From positions 1 to 64,000 of the forward strand of contig NZ_FMBL01000001.1 in assembly GCF_900094885.1 (NCBI RefSeq): a stretch of 64,000 nt of DNA. The letters run 5' to 3'. The position numbers and the translations under genes are program-made. Below are positions 56,525-64,000 of this stretch, piece after piece (within the stretch, counting starts at the first letter, position 1; each line of letters starts with the position of its first letter). Origin of the DNA: Bifidobacterium commune. Its GTDB lineage: Bacteria > Actinomycetota > Actinomycetes > Actinomycetales > Bifidobacteriaceae. Under the pieces are notes generated by a model. The model searched no databases. It had not been told where the DNA came from and saw only the letters and a program-made list of their open reading frames with translations.

Positions 56525-58825
56525 CTATTGACCGCCTCTGTTGGCCTGCTGTTGTTCGGGGCCGCCGTTAGATTCGTGACCGCCGTTATCCGGTGTTTGG
56601 TTGGTCGCGCCGGTGCCGTCCCCCTTGTTCGTCTTCGCATCGCCCGAACCGCCGTCGTTGCCGTTCGTTGACTGGCCATTCGAACTATTTTGGTTGTTGT
56701 TCTGATAATTCCTGCGGTTGGAGTTCGAATTGGAAGACCTTCCGCCTCCGCTGCCCCAAGTGCCATCGGGACCACCGATTTTACCGTCATCATGGGCGAC
56801 GGGGAACGTCTCGTTCGGCTGATCGGCAAGGGCCTGCTTCATGTATTCGGTAAACAGATGGGCGGGGTACTGCGCTCCGGAGCCGTATCCACCGCGCAGC
56901 GGCGGAATTTCCTGCGGCTTGCCATCCGCTCCCGGGTTCCACATCGCGAAAACGGTGACCATGCTGGGTGTAAATCCGACGAAACTGCCCGCTGTGGAAT
57001 CGTTTGCTGTACCCGTCTTGCCTGCGATGGTCTTGCCGACCTTGCGTACTTCGGTGGCAGTGCCGAATTGTACGGTGCCTGTCATGGCCTTGGCCACCAG
57101 CGCCGTGTCGTTGGCGTTGAACACTCGCTCGCTGTCGGTGGGCGCGCGATACATGTCCTTGCCGTTCGAATCCTTCACGCTCGCTACGATATGCAGGGTC
57201 GGTTTGTTGCCCTGGTTGGCGATGGTGGCGTACGCCTGCGCGACGTCGGAAACGTGCACGCCGTCGTTGCCTAGCACGGTGAAGGGGTTGTCGCCGGGCA
57301 CAAGCTTGGGGTTCATGCCCGCGGCCTGGGCGGTCTGTGCCACTTTCTTGGCGGTCAGATGCCCCTGCAAATCCATATAAACCGTGTTGACCGAGTGTGC
57401 CGTGGCGTTGTACAGGTTCGTATAGCCGAACTGTTCGTTGCCGAAGTTCTTGACCGGCTGGGCGATGCCGTTGTATGTACGCGGTGAATTGCCGTTGAAC
57501 GTTGTGTTCAGGTTCACCCCGTCCTGCACGGCCGCCAGCAGGGCAAACGGTTTCATGGTCGATCCGAGCTCGTAGGTGGCCTGAGTGGCGTTGTTGAGCT
57601 GCTTGGTCAGGTAGTCGTCACCGCCGTAGAAGGCGATGATGGAGCCGTCTTTGGGGTTGACGCTCATCGCGCCCGTCTGCATGCCTTGACTGAGTGTTTT
57701 GGAGTTTTCCGGAGTGGAGGGGCTTGCGGTGTTGTGCATCAGCTCCTGCTTGCCCTTGTCGATGGTGGTAACGATGGTATAGCCGCCGCTATCGATGTCA
57801 TCAGGAGTGAAATTGCCGCTGCCGATGAGCTCGTCGCGAACCATCTGCAGTATGTAGCCGTTCGGTCCCTTATATGAACTTTGTTGGGACTGCACGGGTA
57901 TAGTTTGCGGCATTTGTGCGGCTTTGGCGTCCTGTTCGGAAATGTAGCCCTGCTTTTCCATAATGCCGATGACGCGCGTAAAGCGCTGCTCGGCGCGCTT
58001 GGGATTAACCGCTGGATCCCACGCCGACGGTGCCGGGATGATGCCGGAAAGCATGGCTGCCTCGGGCATGGTCAAATCCTTGGCATCCTTGTTGAAGTAG
58101 GCTTTTGATGCCGCTTCGATGCCGTATGCGCCGCGTCCGAGATAGATCGTGTTCATATAGTTGCACAGGACCGTGTCTTTATCCTGCGATTTGGTGATTT
58201 TCATCGCTAGAATCGCTTCATGCACCTTGCCTGAATACGAATGGGTATCTCCCATGTAATATCGCTCTGCGTACTGCTGCGTGATGGTGGAGGCGCCTTG
58301 GCGGCTGCCGCCGCTGACGTTGTTGAGCAGTGCGCGTGCGATGCCCTTGAAATCAACACCAGTGTCTTTGTAGAACGTCTGGTTCTCTGAGGCGACTATT
58401 GATTCTCCCACGTATTTTGGCAGGGCTTCGCAGCTGATAATCTCGCGATTCTGCGTGGCGAAACTGCCGATTTCCGTGGAGCCGTCGTTGTAGTAGACCT
58501 TGGTCTTCTCGGCCATGGCGATTTTCTCGGGCAACGGGATTTCGATGGTGGCATACAGATATGCGAATGTGCCGGCGCCCGCAAGAATGAGAAGAGCGAT
58601 AATGCCCAGTGCCCATCTAAGGATGCGGCCGAGCAGGCTGCGTTTGCGTTTGGGCTGTTCGCGCGGGTCGCGTTTCGGGCCTCGTTTATTGCTTGGCCCG
58701 CCCGTTTTAAGGTTTTTGCCCGGGGTTTGGTTGAACGTGTTTCGCGTGTTTGTGTAGGTACGTCTCACCTTGACTCTCCCCGAGCCGATGGAACGTGCCG
58801 AAACTCTGCGGTTCTCTCTGACCAT
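56525..58825 (-). CDS. Bifunctional class A penicillin-binding protein
   Basis: It polymerises and cross-links peptidoglycan. A basic cytoplasmic N-terminus is followed by one membrane helix (about residues 68-92). The GT51 glycosyltransferase has the catalytic Glu147 in VASENQTFY, QGASTITQQ and a later YLGRGAYGIEAAS. The transpeptidase has SxxK (Ser412, Lys415 in GSTMKPFALL), SxN (468-470) and KTGT (593-596). The last ~90 residues are a Gly/Asn/Gln/Ser-rich extracellular tail. The catalytic-Glu block reads ASENQTF rather than the usual AxEDxxF. It converges on leuA and shares its terminator. Confidence 0.95.
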   Translation of the reverse strand: MVRENRRVSARSIGSGRVKVRRTYTNTRNTFNQTPGKNLKTGGPSNKRGPKRDPREQPKRKRSLLGRILRWALGIIALLILAGAGTFAYLYATIEIPLPEKIAMAEKTKVYYNDGSTEIGSFATQNREIISCEALPKYVGESIVASENQTFYKDTGVDFKGIARALLNNVSGGSRQGASTITQQYAERYYMGDTHSYSGKVHEAILAMKITKSQDKDTVLCNYMNTIYLGRGAYGIEAASKAYFNKDAKDLTMPEAAMLSGIIPAPSAWDPAVNPKRAEQRFTRVIGIMEKQGYISEQDAKAAQMPQTIPVQSQQSSYKGPNGYILQMVRDELIGSGNFTPDDIDSGGYTIVTTIDKGKQELMHNTASPSTPENSKTLSQGMQTGAMSVNPKDGSIIAFYGGDDYLTKQLNNATQATYELGSTMKPFALLAAVQDGVNLNTTFNGNSPRTYNGIAQPVKNFGNEQFGYTNLYNATAHSVNTVYMDLQGHLTAKKVAQTAQAAGMNPKLVPGDNPFTVLGNDGVHVSDVAQAYATIANQGNKPTLHIVASVKDSNGKDMYRAPTDSERVFNANDTALVAKAMTGTVQFGTATEVRKVGKTIAGKTGTANDSTAGSFVGFTPSMVTVFAMWNPGADGKPQEIPPLRGGYGSGAQYPAHLFTEYMKQALADQPNETFPVAHDDGKIGGPDGTWGSGGGRSSNSNSNRRNYQNNNQNSSNGQSTNGNDGGSGDAKTNKGDGTGATNQTPDNGGHESNGGPEQQQANRGGQ

Positions 58826-59110
58826 GCCAACTACCGTAACGGTTACCCCTGAAAAACTGCTGAACGGTTGGTTGAAACCATTTCAAATGTGTGGTTTTTG
58901 AAATAAAAACACGGCGAATATTCGCAGGTTTTCTCTTGCCAGGGCTTTTTGGGTGTTCTCTCGACGCCTGTCGGCGTACTCATCCGCAAAAGCGCCATAA
59001 TCCCGGTCTGTTTCGGTAACGGCGAACGCTTTTGACGCACGGCCTGTCCTTTTCTTTATGAGGGGCTAAACTCAGATATGGAATTTTGCACGTGAAATAA
59101 AGGAGTCGAT

Positions 59111-60253
59111 ATGAGCATTCGCGTGGCGGTCGCAGGCATTGGCAACTGCGCCTCGTCCCTGATTCAAGGGGTGGAGTACTACAAGGACGCGCAGGATGAT
59201 GAAAAGATTCCTGGCCTGATGCACAACAACTTCGGTGGTTACCGGGTTCGTGACATTGAGTTCGTTGCGGCGTTCGACGTTGATGCACTCAAGGTGGGCA
59301 AGGATCTTTCCGAGGCCATCGGCGCTTCCCAGAACAACACCTACAAGTTCTGCGACGTGCCGAACCTAGGTGTTGAAGTGATGCGCGGACCGACATACGA
59401 CGGGCTTGGTGAGTATTACCGTCAGATGGTCGATGAGTCCGAAGCTCAGCCGGTCGATGTGGCGCAGGTGCTGCGCGACGCGAAGGCCGACGTTCTGGTC
59501 AGCTACCTGCCCGTCGGTTCCGAGGAAGCGGACAAGGCCTATGCTCAGGCTGCAATGGATGCCGGCTGCGGTTTTGTCAACTGCCTGCCCGTCTTCATTG
59601 CTTCCGACCCGGAATGGGCCCAGAAGTTCCGCGATGCCGGTGTGCCGATTGTCGGCGACGACATCAAGAGCCAGGTCGGTGCCACCATCACGCACCGTAC
59701 GATGGCCCGCCTATTCGAGGACCGTGGCGTGCGTCTCGACCGCACCTACCAGCTCAACGTCGGCGGCAACATGGACTTCATGAACATGTTGCAGCGCTCG
59801 CGTCTTGAATCCAAGAAGATCTCCAAGACCCGCGCCGTCACCTCCATCGTGCCTCACGAGATGGCCGAGCGCGATGTGCACATCGGTCCGTCCGATTACG
59901 TGGCATGGCTCGACGACCGCAAGTTCGCCTTCGTGCGTCTTGAGGGCACGACCTTCGGCGATGTGCCGCTGAACCTGGAATACAAGCTTGAGGTTTGGGA
60001 TTCCCCGAACTCCGCCGGCATCGTCATCGACGCCGTGCGTGCGGCGAAGATTGCGCTTGACCGTCATCTTGCCGGTCCGATCCTCGCTCCCAGCTCCTAC
60101 TTCATGAAGTCTCCGGCAGTTCAGCATGAGGATACCGAGGCCCGCCAGTTGGTGGAGAAGTTTATCAAGGGCGAGGTTGAGGGCGACGAGGCCGCTCTCG
60201 ATGCCGACGTGAAGGCCGCCAAGGACAGCGGCAAGGATGTCTGGCACGCCTGA
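59111..60253 (+). CDS. ino1: Inositol-3-phosphate synthase (actinobacterial Ino1 type)
   Basis: It converts glucose-6-phosphate to inositol phosphate using NAD, the start of phosphatidylinositol or related glycolipid synthesis. The NAD-binding [17 protein letters not shown] is at the N-terminus; [29 protein letters not shown] and [20 protein letters not shown] are family blocks. The 380-residue length matches the short bacterial form. ATG 59111 has AAAGGAG upstream. It appears monocistronic and ends in a perfect hairpin. Confidence 0.94.
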   Translation: MSIRVAVAGIGNCASSLIQGVEYYKDAQDDEKIPGLMHNNFGGYRVRDIEFVAAFDVDALKVGKDLSEAIGASQNNTYKFCDVPNLGVEVMRGPTYDGLGEYYRQMVDESEAQPVDVAQVLRDAKADVLVSYLPVGSEEADKAYAQAAMDAGCGFVNCLPVFIASDPEWAQKFRDAGVPIVGDDIKSQVGATITHRTMARLFEDRGVRLDRTYQLNVGGNMDFMNMLQRSRLESKKISKTRAVTSIVPHEMAERDVHIGPSDYVAWLDDRKFAFVRLEGTTFGDVPLNLEYKLEVWDSPNSAGIVIDAVRAAKIALDRHLAGPILAPSSYFMKSPAVQHEDTEARQLVEKFIKGEVEGDEAALDADVKAAKDSGKDVWHA

Positions 60254-60284
60254 AAACGCGCAGCTGCACGCCTGTAGCTGAGAC

Positions 60285-60333
60285 ATGAAGAATGGCTGCC
60301 ACCCGCAACGAGCGGGTGGCAGCCATTCTTCAT
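60285..60333. terminator. Perfect 22-bp hairpin after ino1
   Basis: The arm starting ATGAAGAATGGC (60285) pairs perfectly with the arm ending GCCATTCTTCAT (60333) around an AACGA loop. It separates ino1 from the converging glf gene and may act on both strands. Confidence 0.8.
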
Positions 60334-60514
60334 GCTGTGGTGAGTATTCGCTTTGACTAGCAGGTCTCGGCTTGAGGTCAGGTGAACTTTTGTTTCCGCC
60401 CGATAAACGGTCGAAATTAGTCGGGCTGTTCTACTCGCCGGTTGGTTTGCTAATCTGTCCGATTCGACGTCTCGTATCCGTCTATCTGACTGACCTACTT
60501 GCCAATTGGTCTAC

Positions 60515-61696
60515 TCACTTGTGCAGCAGCGGACCAACTTGCTTCTCGTAGGCGATGAGAGCTGAATTGATGACCTGATGCATGTCGTAGTAGGCGTAGG
60601 TGCCCAAGCGGCCGCCGAAGACGACCTGCGGTTCCTGCGCTGCCAGGTTCTTGTACTCCTGATAGAGCTTCTGGTCGTCGCTGGTGTTGATGGGGTAGTA
60701 GGGCTCGTCGTCTCGTCCGGCTGAACGGCTGTACTCCTCCCAAACCACGGTCCTGTCGGGGTTCTGCTGCTCGCTACGCTCCGGGTTGAAGTTCTTGAAC
60801 TCGATGGCGCGGGTGTACGGCACGTCCGCATCCACGAAGTTCATCACCGGGCAGCCGAAGTGGTTGTCCTCGTCGTAACGCTGCTCCTTGAAGTCCACGG
60901 TTCGCCATTTGAGGTCACCGAGTGAATAGTCGAAGTAGCGGTCAACTGGACCGGTGTAGACGATCGGTACGCGGCCCACCAGTGCCGCCTTGTTAAAGGG
61001 CTGGGATTCGTCGAAGAAGTCGGTGTCCAGGGTCACATGGATTTTCGGATCGTCGATCATGCGCTCCATCCAAGCGGTGTAGCCGTCCTTGGGTAGACCC
61101 TCCCACGTGTCCTTGAAGTAGTGGTTGTCGTAGTTGAATCGCACCGGCAGGCGCTTGATAATCGAAGCGGGAAGCTCGGCGGGGTCGGTCTGCCACTGTT
61201 TGCCCGTGTAATTCTTGATAAACGCCTCATACAGCGGACGGCCGATGAGCTGAATACCCTTGTCGTTGAGGTTTTCCGGATCCGTGCCGGCCAGCTCGCC
61301 CGCCTGCTCCTTGATGAGTTCCTGGGCCTGCGCCGGGGTGTAATGGGCATGGAAGAACTGGTTGATGGTCCCTAGGTTGATCGGCATGGGAAAGACTTCA
61401 CCGTCGTGTGTGGCGTAGACGCGGTGCTGGTAATCGGTGAACTCGGTGAAGCGGTTGACGTAATCCCACACACGCTTGTTGGAGGTGTGGAAAAGGTGAG
61501 CCCCGTACTGATGGATTTCCGCGCCCGTCTCCTCATCGGTGTAGGAGTAAGCGTTGCCGCCAATATGCTTGCGAACATCGATGATCTCGACGGTGTGCCC
61601 GTTCTCGGCAGCCTGCTGTGCCACGGTCAGTCCGAAGAGTCCCGCTCCCACCACGACCAGATCGGGCAGCGCCGCGTTTCTTTCGTTGTTAGCCAT
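60515..61696 (-). CDS. glf: UDP-galactopyranose mutase
   Basis: This flavoenzyme interconverts UDP-galactopyranose and UDP-galactofuranose, the donor of Galf in cell-surface glycans. The FAD-binding VVVGAGLFGLTVAQQAAENG and IIDVRKHIGGNAYSY lie at the N-terminus; GAHLFHTSNKRVWDYV, KNYTGKQW, VYTGPVDRYFDY and FGGRLGTYAYYDMHQVI are family blocks. The 393-residue length is normal. ATG 61696 has AGAGGAAA upstream. No glycan cluster is adjacent. Confidence 0.95.
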   Translation of the reverse strand: MANNERNAALPDLVVVGAGLFGLTVAQQAAENGHTVEIIDVRKHIGGNAYSYTDEETGAEIHQYGAHLFHTSNKRVWDYVNRFTEFTDYQHRVYATHDGEVFPMPINLGTINQFFHAHYTPAQAQELIKEQAGELAGTDPENLNDKGIQLIGRPLYEAFIKNYTGKQWQTDPAELPASIIKRLPVRFNYDNHYFKDTWEGLPKDGYTAWMERMIDDPKIHVTLDTDFFDESQPFNKAALVGRVPIVYTGPVDRYFDYSLGDLKWRTVDFKEQRYDEDNHFGCPVMNFVDADVPYTRAIEFKNFNPERSEQQNPDRTVVWEEYSRSAGRDDEPYYPINTSDDQKLYQEYKNLAAQEPQVVFGGRLGTYAYYDMHQVINSALIAYEKQVGPLLHK

Positions 61697-62163
61697 CTGT
61701 TTCCTCTCAAAATACGGAGATATACCATCCGCGGCATCCGGTTCTGCTACCCGTTGCCACGTTAACCTGTCCTCATTCTACGCAAAGGTGTGCTCTGCGC
61801 CATACGAACCGTCGCAACGCGCGCCGCGCATTGCCGCTCGTCAATATTGCGGGGGGGCATAGAGGTACGCCGCAGCGCACCGATGCTTAGCTTCAAAACG
61901 GAGGCAACCGCTCGTAAATCAGCAACTCATGCAAAATATGATGCCGGGCGTCTACACGTGGGCGTTTTGGGTGTTATTTCCGTGCGGGCGTCCGGCTGTG
62001 TGTTTCTGTCCGGTCCTAGGTTTTGGGCATATGGGCCGGGGGGATAGTTGTGCCGCCGCCGGCTGTAGGGTGGCAGATGTGGATGGTGTCGGTGGGGTTG
62101 TTGGGTTTGGCGGCGCTGCTGATGATGACCTGTTGGTGTTGGGGTTGCGGGATGCGGTGATGC
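61697..62163. other. Gene-poor spacer with decayed 3' end
   Basis: No intact gene is visible. On the minus strand, one frame just beyond 62164 reads Pro/Thr/Ser-rich sequence (NPTTPPTPSTSATLQP) that could be the wall-spanning tail of the decayed DUF285 gene. A run of seven G (61851-61857) and one of six G (near 62038) are present. Confidence 0.4.
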
Positions 62164-63117
62164 CTATGGGGCTGTCGAGGAGTGTCCATCAGGCATGAGG
62201 GTGACGATGGTGCGTCCTTGTGCGTCAGTGGTACCGAGGTTGGTGTTTACGGGCGGTGTGCCGGTTCCTGTTCCGGTTTGGTAGTTGATGGTGATGATGA
62301 GGGAGGCGCGCACGTAGTGGCCTGGGGGCGTCCGGAGTTGCGTGCGGTGCGTGCCATCAAGCTGAGGACCGGCGTTTGATCGCCTGTTGCGGGCAGCTCC
62401 ACCAGCCGGTGTCGTGGCCGAAGACATATTGATTCGCCGCTTCGGTTGTCGAGGTAGGTGTTGGGTCCGAGCCGCAGCTCCCGCAGCTTCGAACAGCCGA
62501 AGAATATGAAGGCCATGTTGGTGGTGCTGAAGCTGTTGAGGTTGTATCTGTCTGTGGTGCGGAGTGTGAGGTTGCCGTCGATGTGGATTTTGGTGATCTG
62601 GTTGCGGTACGTGTCGCACGGGACGTAGTAGCTGTGGCAACAGTCGAGTGTGGTACCGCGGTGGATGGTGAGGGTGCATTGGTTGTTGATGGTCCCATTG
62701 GACGGTTCCTGGGTCCCTGTTGGGTACGTTGTTGACGGTGGCGTCGTTTGCGGGTCGTCCCCATGTTCCACCTGTGGGTGTGCAGGTGTTGTCTTGTGGT
62801 CCGATGGCGTTGTCGTCCTGTGCCATGTCGATTTGGTCTTGGATGCCGGTTCCGTGGTTGGTAAGTGGTGCGGATGCGGGGTTGAGCGGTGCCGCGGGTG
62901 CCGTCGGCGATTCGAGTGTAGCGTCTACCAGCATTGGTATCGGGTTTTCTGATTCCGGGTTTGGTCCGGTGTCGGTACCGGGGGTCGTTTCGCTGGCAGT
63001 GTGTGATGTCGTGCTTTGTTGCGCGACCGTGCCGGAAGTCTTGGGCGTGAGGTTGGTAGTTTGTTGTGTTCGTGGTGTGCTGGTTAGTGGGTTTTCAGTT
63101 GGTCGCGGGTGCTTTTA
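62164..63117 (-). pseudogene. Decayed DUF285 surface-protein gene, paralogue of the one at 1-881
   Basis: Reading the minus strand, one frame gives a Thr/Pro linker and NAIGPQDNTCTPTGGTWGRPA, then VNNVPNRDPGTVQWD, closely matching the gene at the window start. After an extra base near 62691 the homology continues in another frame (QCTLTIHRGT, YRNQITKIHIDGNLTLRTT, MAFIFFGCSKLRELRL). Further frame changes are likely around 62400-62450, and the last part (IITINYQTGTGTGTPPVN) returns to the first frame. There is no signal peptide: an in-frame TAA lies at the 5' end. The gene is short, with about one DUF285 repeat left. Confidence 0.8.
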
Positions 63118-63252
63118 TGACGGTTCGGCAGGTGCTTCGGTGTATTGTGCCGGCGAATGTCAGTTGTTGTGTGTGAGTTTGAGAGTCGCTGACCGGGTTG
63201 CGGGAAATGCTTGTTTGATCAGAGAGTGAATCGTTGTTATCGAGGGGTGGGG

Positions 63253-63258
63253 TATACT
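63253..63258 (+). promoter_or_regulatory. -10 box of the SRP RNA gene
   Basis: TATACT lies 6 nt before the likely RNA 5' end. A -35 box near 63231 (TCGTTG) is weak. Confidence 0.5.
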
Positions 63259-63263
63259 GGTTA

Positions 63264-63350
63264 GGCCTTCACGTGGCGTTATGTCACCCAATCCCCCCAG
63301 GGCAGGAATGCAGCAAGGGTAAGTGGCCTCTGTCGGGTGCGTGAAGGTTT
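63264..63350 (+). ncRNA. ffs: Small signal recognition particle RNA (4.5S type)
   Basis: The ends pair (CCTTCACG with CGTGAAGG). The apical domain has the conserved GGCAGGAATGCAGCAAGGGT core that binds Ffh, flanked by CCCCCCA and TGGCCTC. A T-rich run (TTTTCTTTT) follows the closing stem as terminator. The short form without an Alu domain is normal in actinobacteria. The RNA works with Ffh and FtsY in membrane targeting. Confidence 0.92.
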
Positions 63351-63473
63351 TCTTTTACTTTGGCATCCGGTTGGCGCTGAGGCCGACTGTTGACGTTGTG
63401 ATTCTCCAATTGATTGTTGATTTCATTAAACGCTTTGTGGGACTACACCGGCATTTAAACTGGGGGAATGGCT

Positions 63474-64000
63474 ATGGATGAGAATGGCACCTTGGATTCC
63501 GTTGGAAATGCTGCTATGGATGCGGTGAAGAAGCTGCTTGATGCGCAGGTTGCTGCAGGTGGCGACCGGACTCATTCGCTGCTTGTGGCGGGGCCTCCAT
63601 GCTCGGGGAAGACTGAGTTTGCGGTGGCGGCGACACTTGAAGGCATTTCGCGGTTCGGGGATGCCAAGGTGCTGATGGCGGTCTCGGGGCGGCAGACGGC
63701 CGACAGGCTTTCGGACAGGGTTATTCGGGCCGTCGGTTCCGTTTCGAGTGCGAGACCGGTGACCACGCTTTCGGCCATTGCTTTTCGGCTTCTCTCTGCG
63801 GTGCGGGAGAGTCGGCGCGAACCGTTACCGAAACTGTTGAATGGTGCGGAGCAGGATGCACTGCTGCGGCAGGTAGTTGCGGTGCATGTGCGCCATGTAC
63901 AGGCCGGGGAATTGTGTGGCACGTGCGGGTTGATGCGTCAATATTTCGCTAATAAAGACTGGGTTAACACCGTTTATGACGCGACGGGCGGCGAAAAGGG
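63474..64000 (+). CDS. UvrD/AdnB-like DNA helicase, N-terminal part
   Basis: The frame is open to the window end, so only about 175 residues are seen. LLVAGPPCSGKTEFAV is a Walker A motif, followed by KVLMAVSGRQTADRLSDRVIRAVG and VTTLSAIAFRLLSAVRE, the motif Ia/Ib pattern of UvrD-like (AdnA/AdnB type) helicases of actinobacteria. ATG 63474 has GGGGG 7 nt upstream; ATG 63468 lies too close to it. A nuclease domain, as in AdnB, would be outside the window. Confidence 0.8.
   Translation, partial: MDENGTLDSVGNAAMDAVKKLLDAQVAAGGDRTHSLLVAGPPCSGKTEFAVAATLEGISRFGDAKVLMAVSGRQTADRLSDRVIRAVGSVSSARPVTTLSAIAFRLLSAVRESRREPLPKLLNGAEQDALLRQVVAVHVRHVQAGELCGTCGLMRQYFANKDWVNTVYDATGGEK

Overview
The window looks like a chromosomal segment of a Bifidobacterium (high-GC Actinomycetota); I cannot name the species. 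The clues are a single-polypeptide type I fatty-acid synthase of 3134 residues linked to acyl-CoA carboxylase, birA and acpS; an actinobacterial Tad pilus cluster just upstream of dnaX-recR; an aspartokinase split into two genes next to asd; an actinobacterial-type inositol-phosphate synthase; and frequent GTG/TTG starts behind AAAGGAGG-like ribosome-binding sites.

Layout. 1-1.4 kb: the 5' part of a DUF285 (BspA-like) surface-protein gene on the minus strand, with the wreck of a related 5' end just upstream that contains a ten-base homopolymer. 1.5-6.5 kb: tRNA-Thr, a sugar-phosphate nucleotidyltransferase, an overlapping membrane acyltransferase, and pgi. 6.8-10.4 kb: a two-gene ABC importer (fused permease, then ATPase) on the minus strand, preceded by a strong promoter and a 27-codon ORF. 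11.3-14.9 kb: rplS, lepB, rnhB and a LacI-family regulator. 14.9-33.8 kb: a lipid-synthesis island with a PucR-type regulator, a large membrane protein, birA, accC, accD, fas and acpS. 34-36.4 kb: a GH3 beta-glucosidase with an operator-like palindrome, then tRNA-Gly with a partial copy of its 3' end downstream. 36.7-41.2 kb: a membrane protein, rpsO and pnp. 41.3-46.8 kb: tadZ-tadA-tadB-tadC and flp-tadE-tadF. 46.9-56.3 kb: dnaX, recR, the two aspartokinase genes, asd, a DUF5701 gene and leuA. 56.5-61.7 kb: a bifunctional penicillin-binding protein, inositol-1-phosphate synthase and UDP-galactopyranose mutase. 62.1-63.1 kb: a decayed second DUF285 gene. 63.26 kb: the small SRP RNA. From 63.47 kb: the start of a UvrD-like helicase that runs off the end.

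How the genes work together. Most are housekeeping. The lipid island appears self-contained: BirA attaches biotin to AccC, AccC/AccD supply malonyl-CoA, FAS elongates it, and AcpS arms the carrier domain of FAS; the nearby PucR-type regulator is a candidate controller. The Tad cluster encodes pilus motor, platform and (pseudo)pilins but no prepilin peptidase. Two Tad transcripts seem to start from similar promoters carrying an identical 14-bp element. The surface-protein genes near the two ends are paralogues in the same orientation, one broken. Observations that routine annotation would probably miss are the short upstream ORFs before the ABC importer and accC, the shared Tad promoter element, the triple-hairpin rpsO-pnp spacer, and the homopolymer-bearing signal-peptide remnant.
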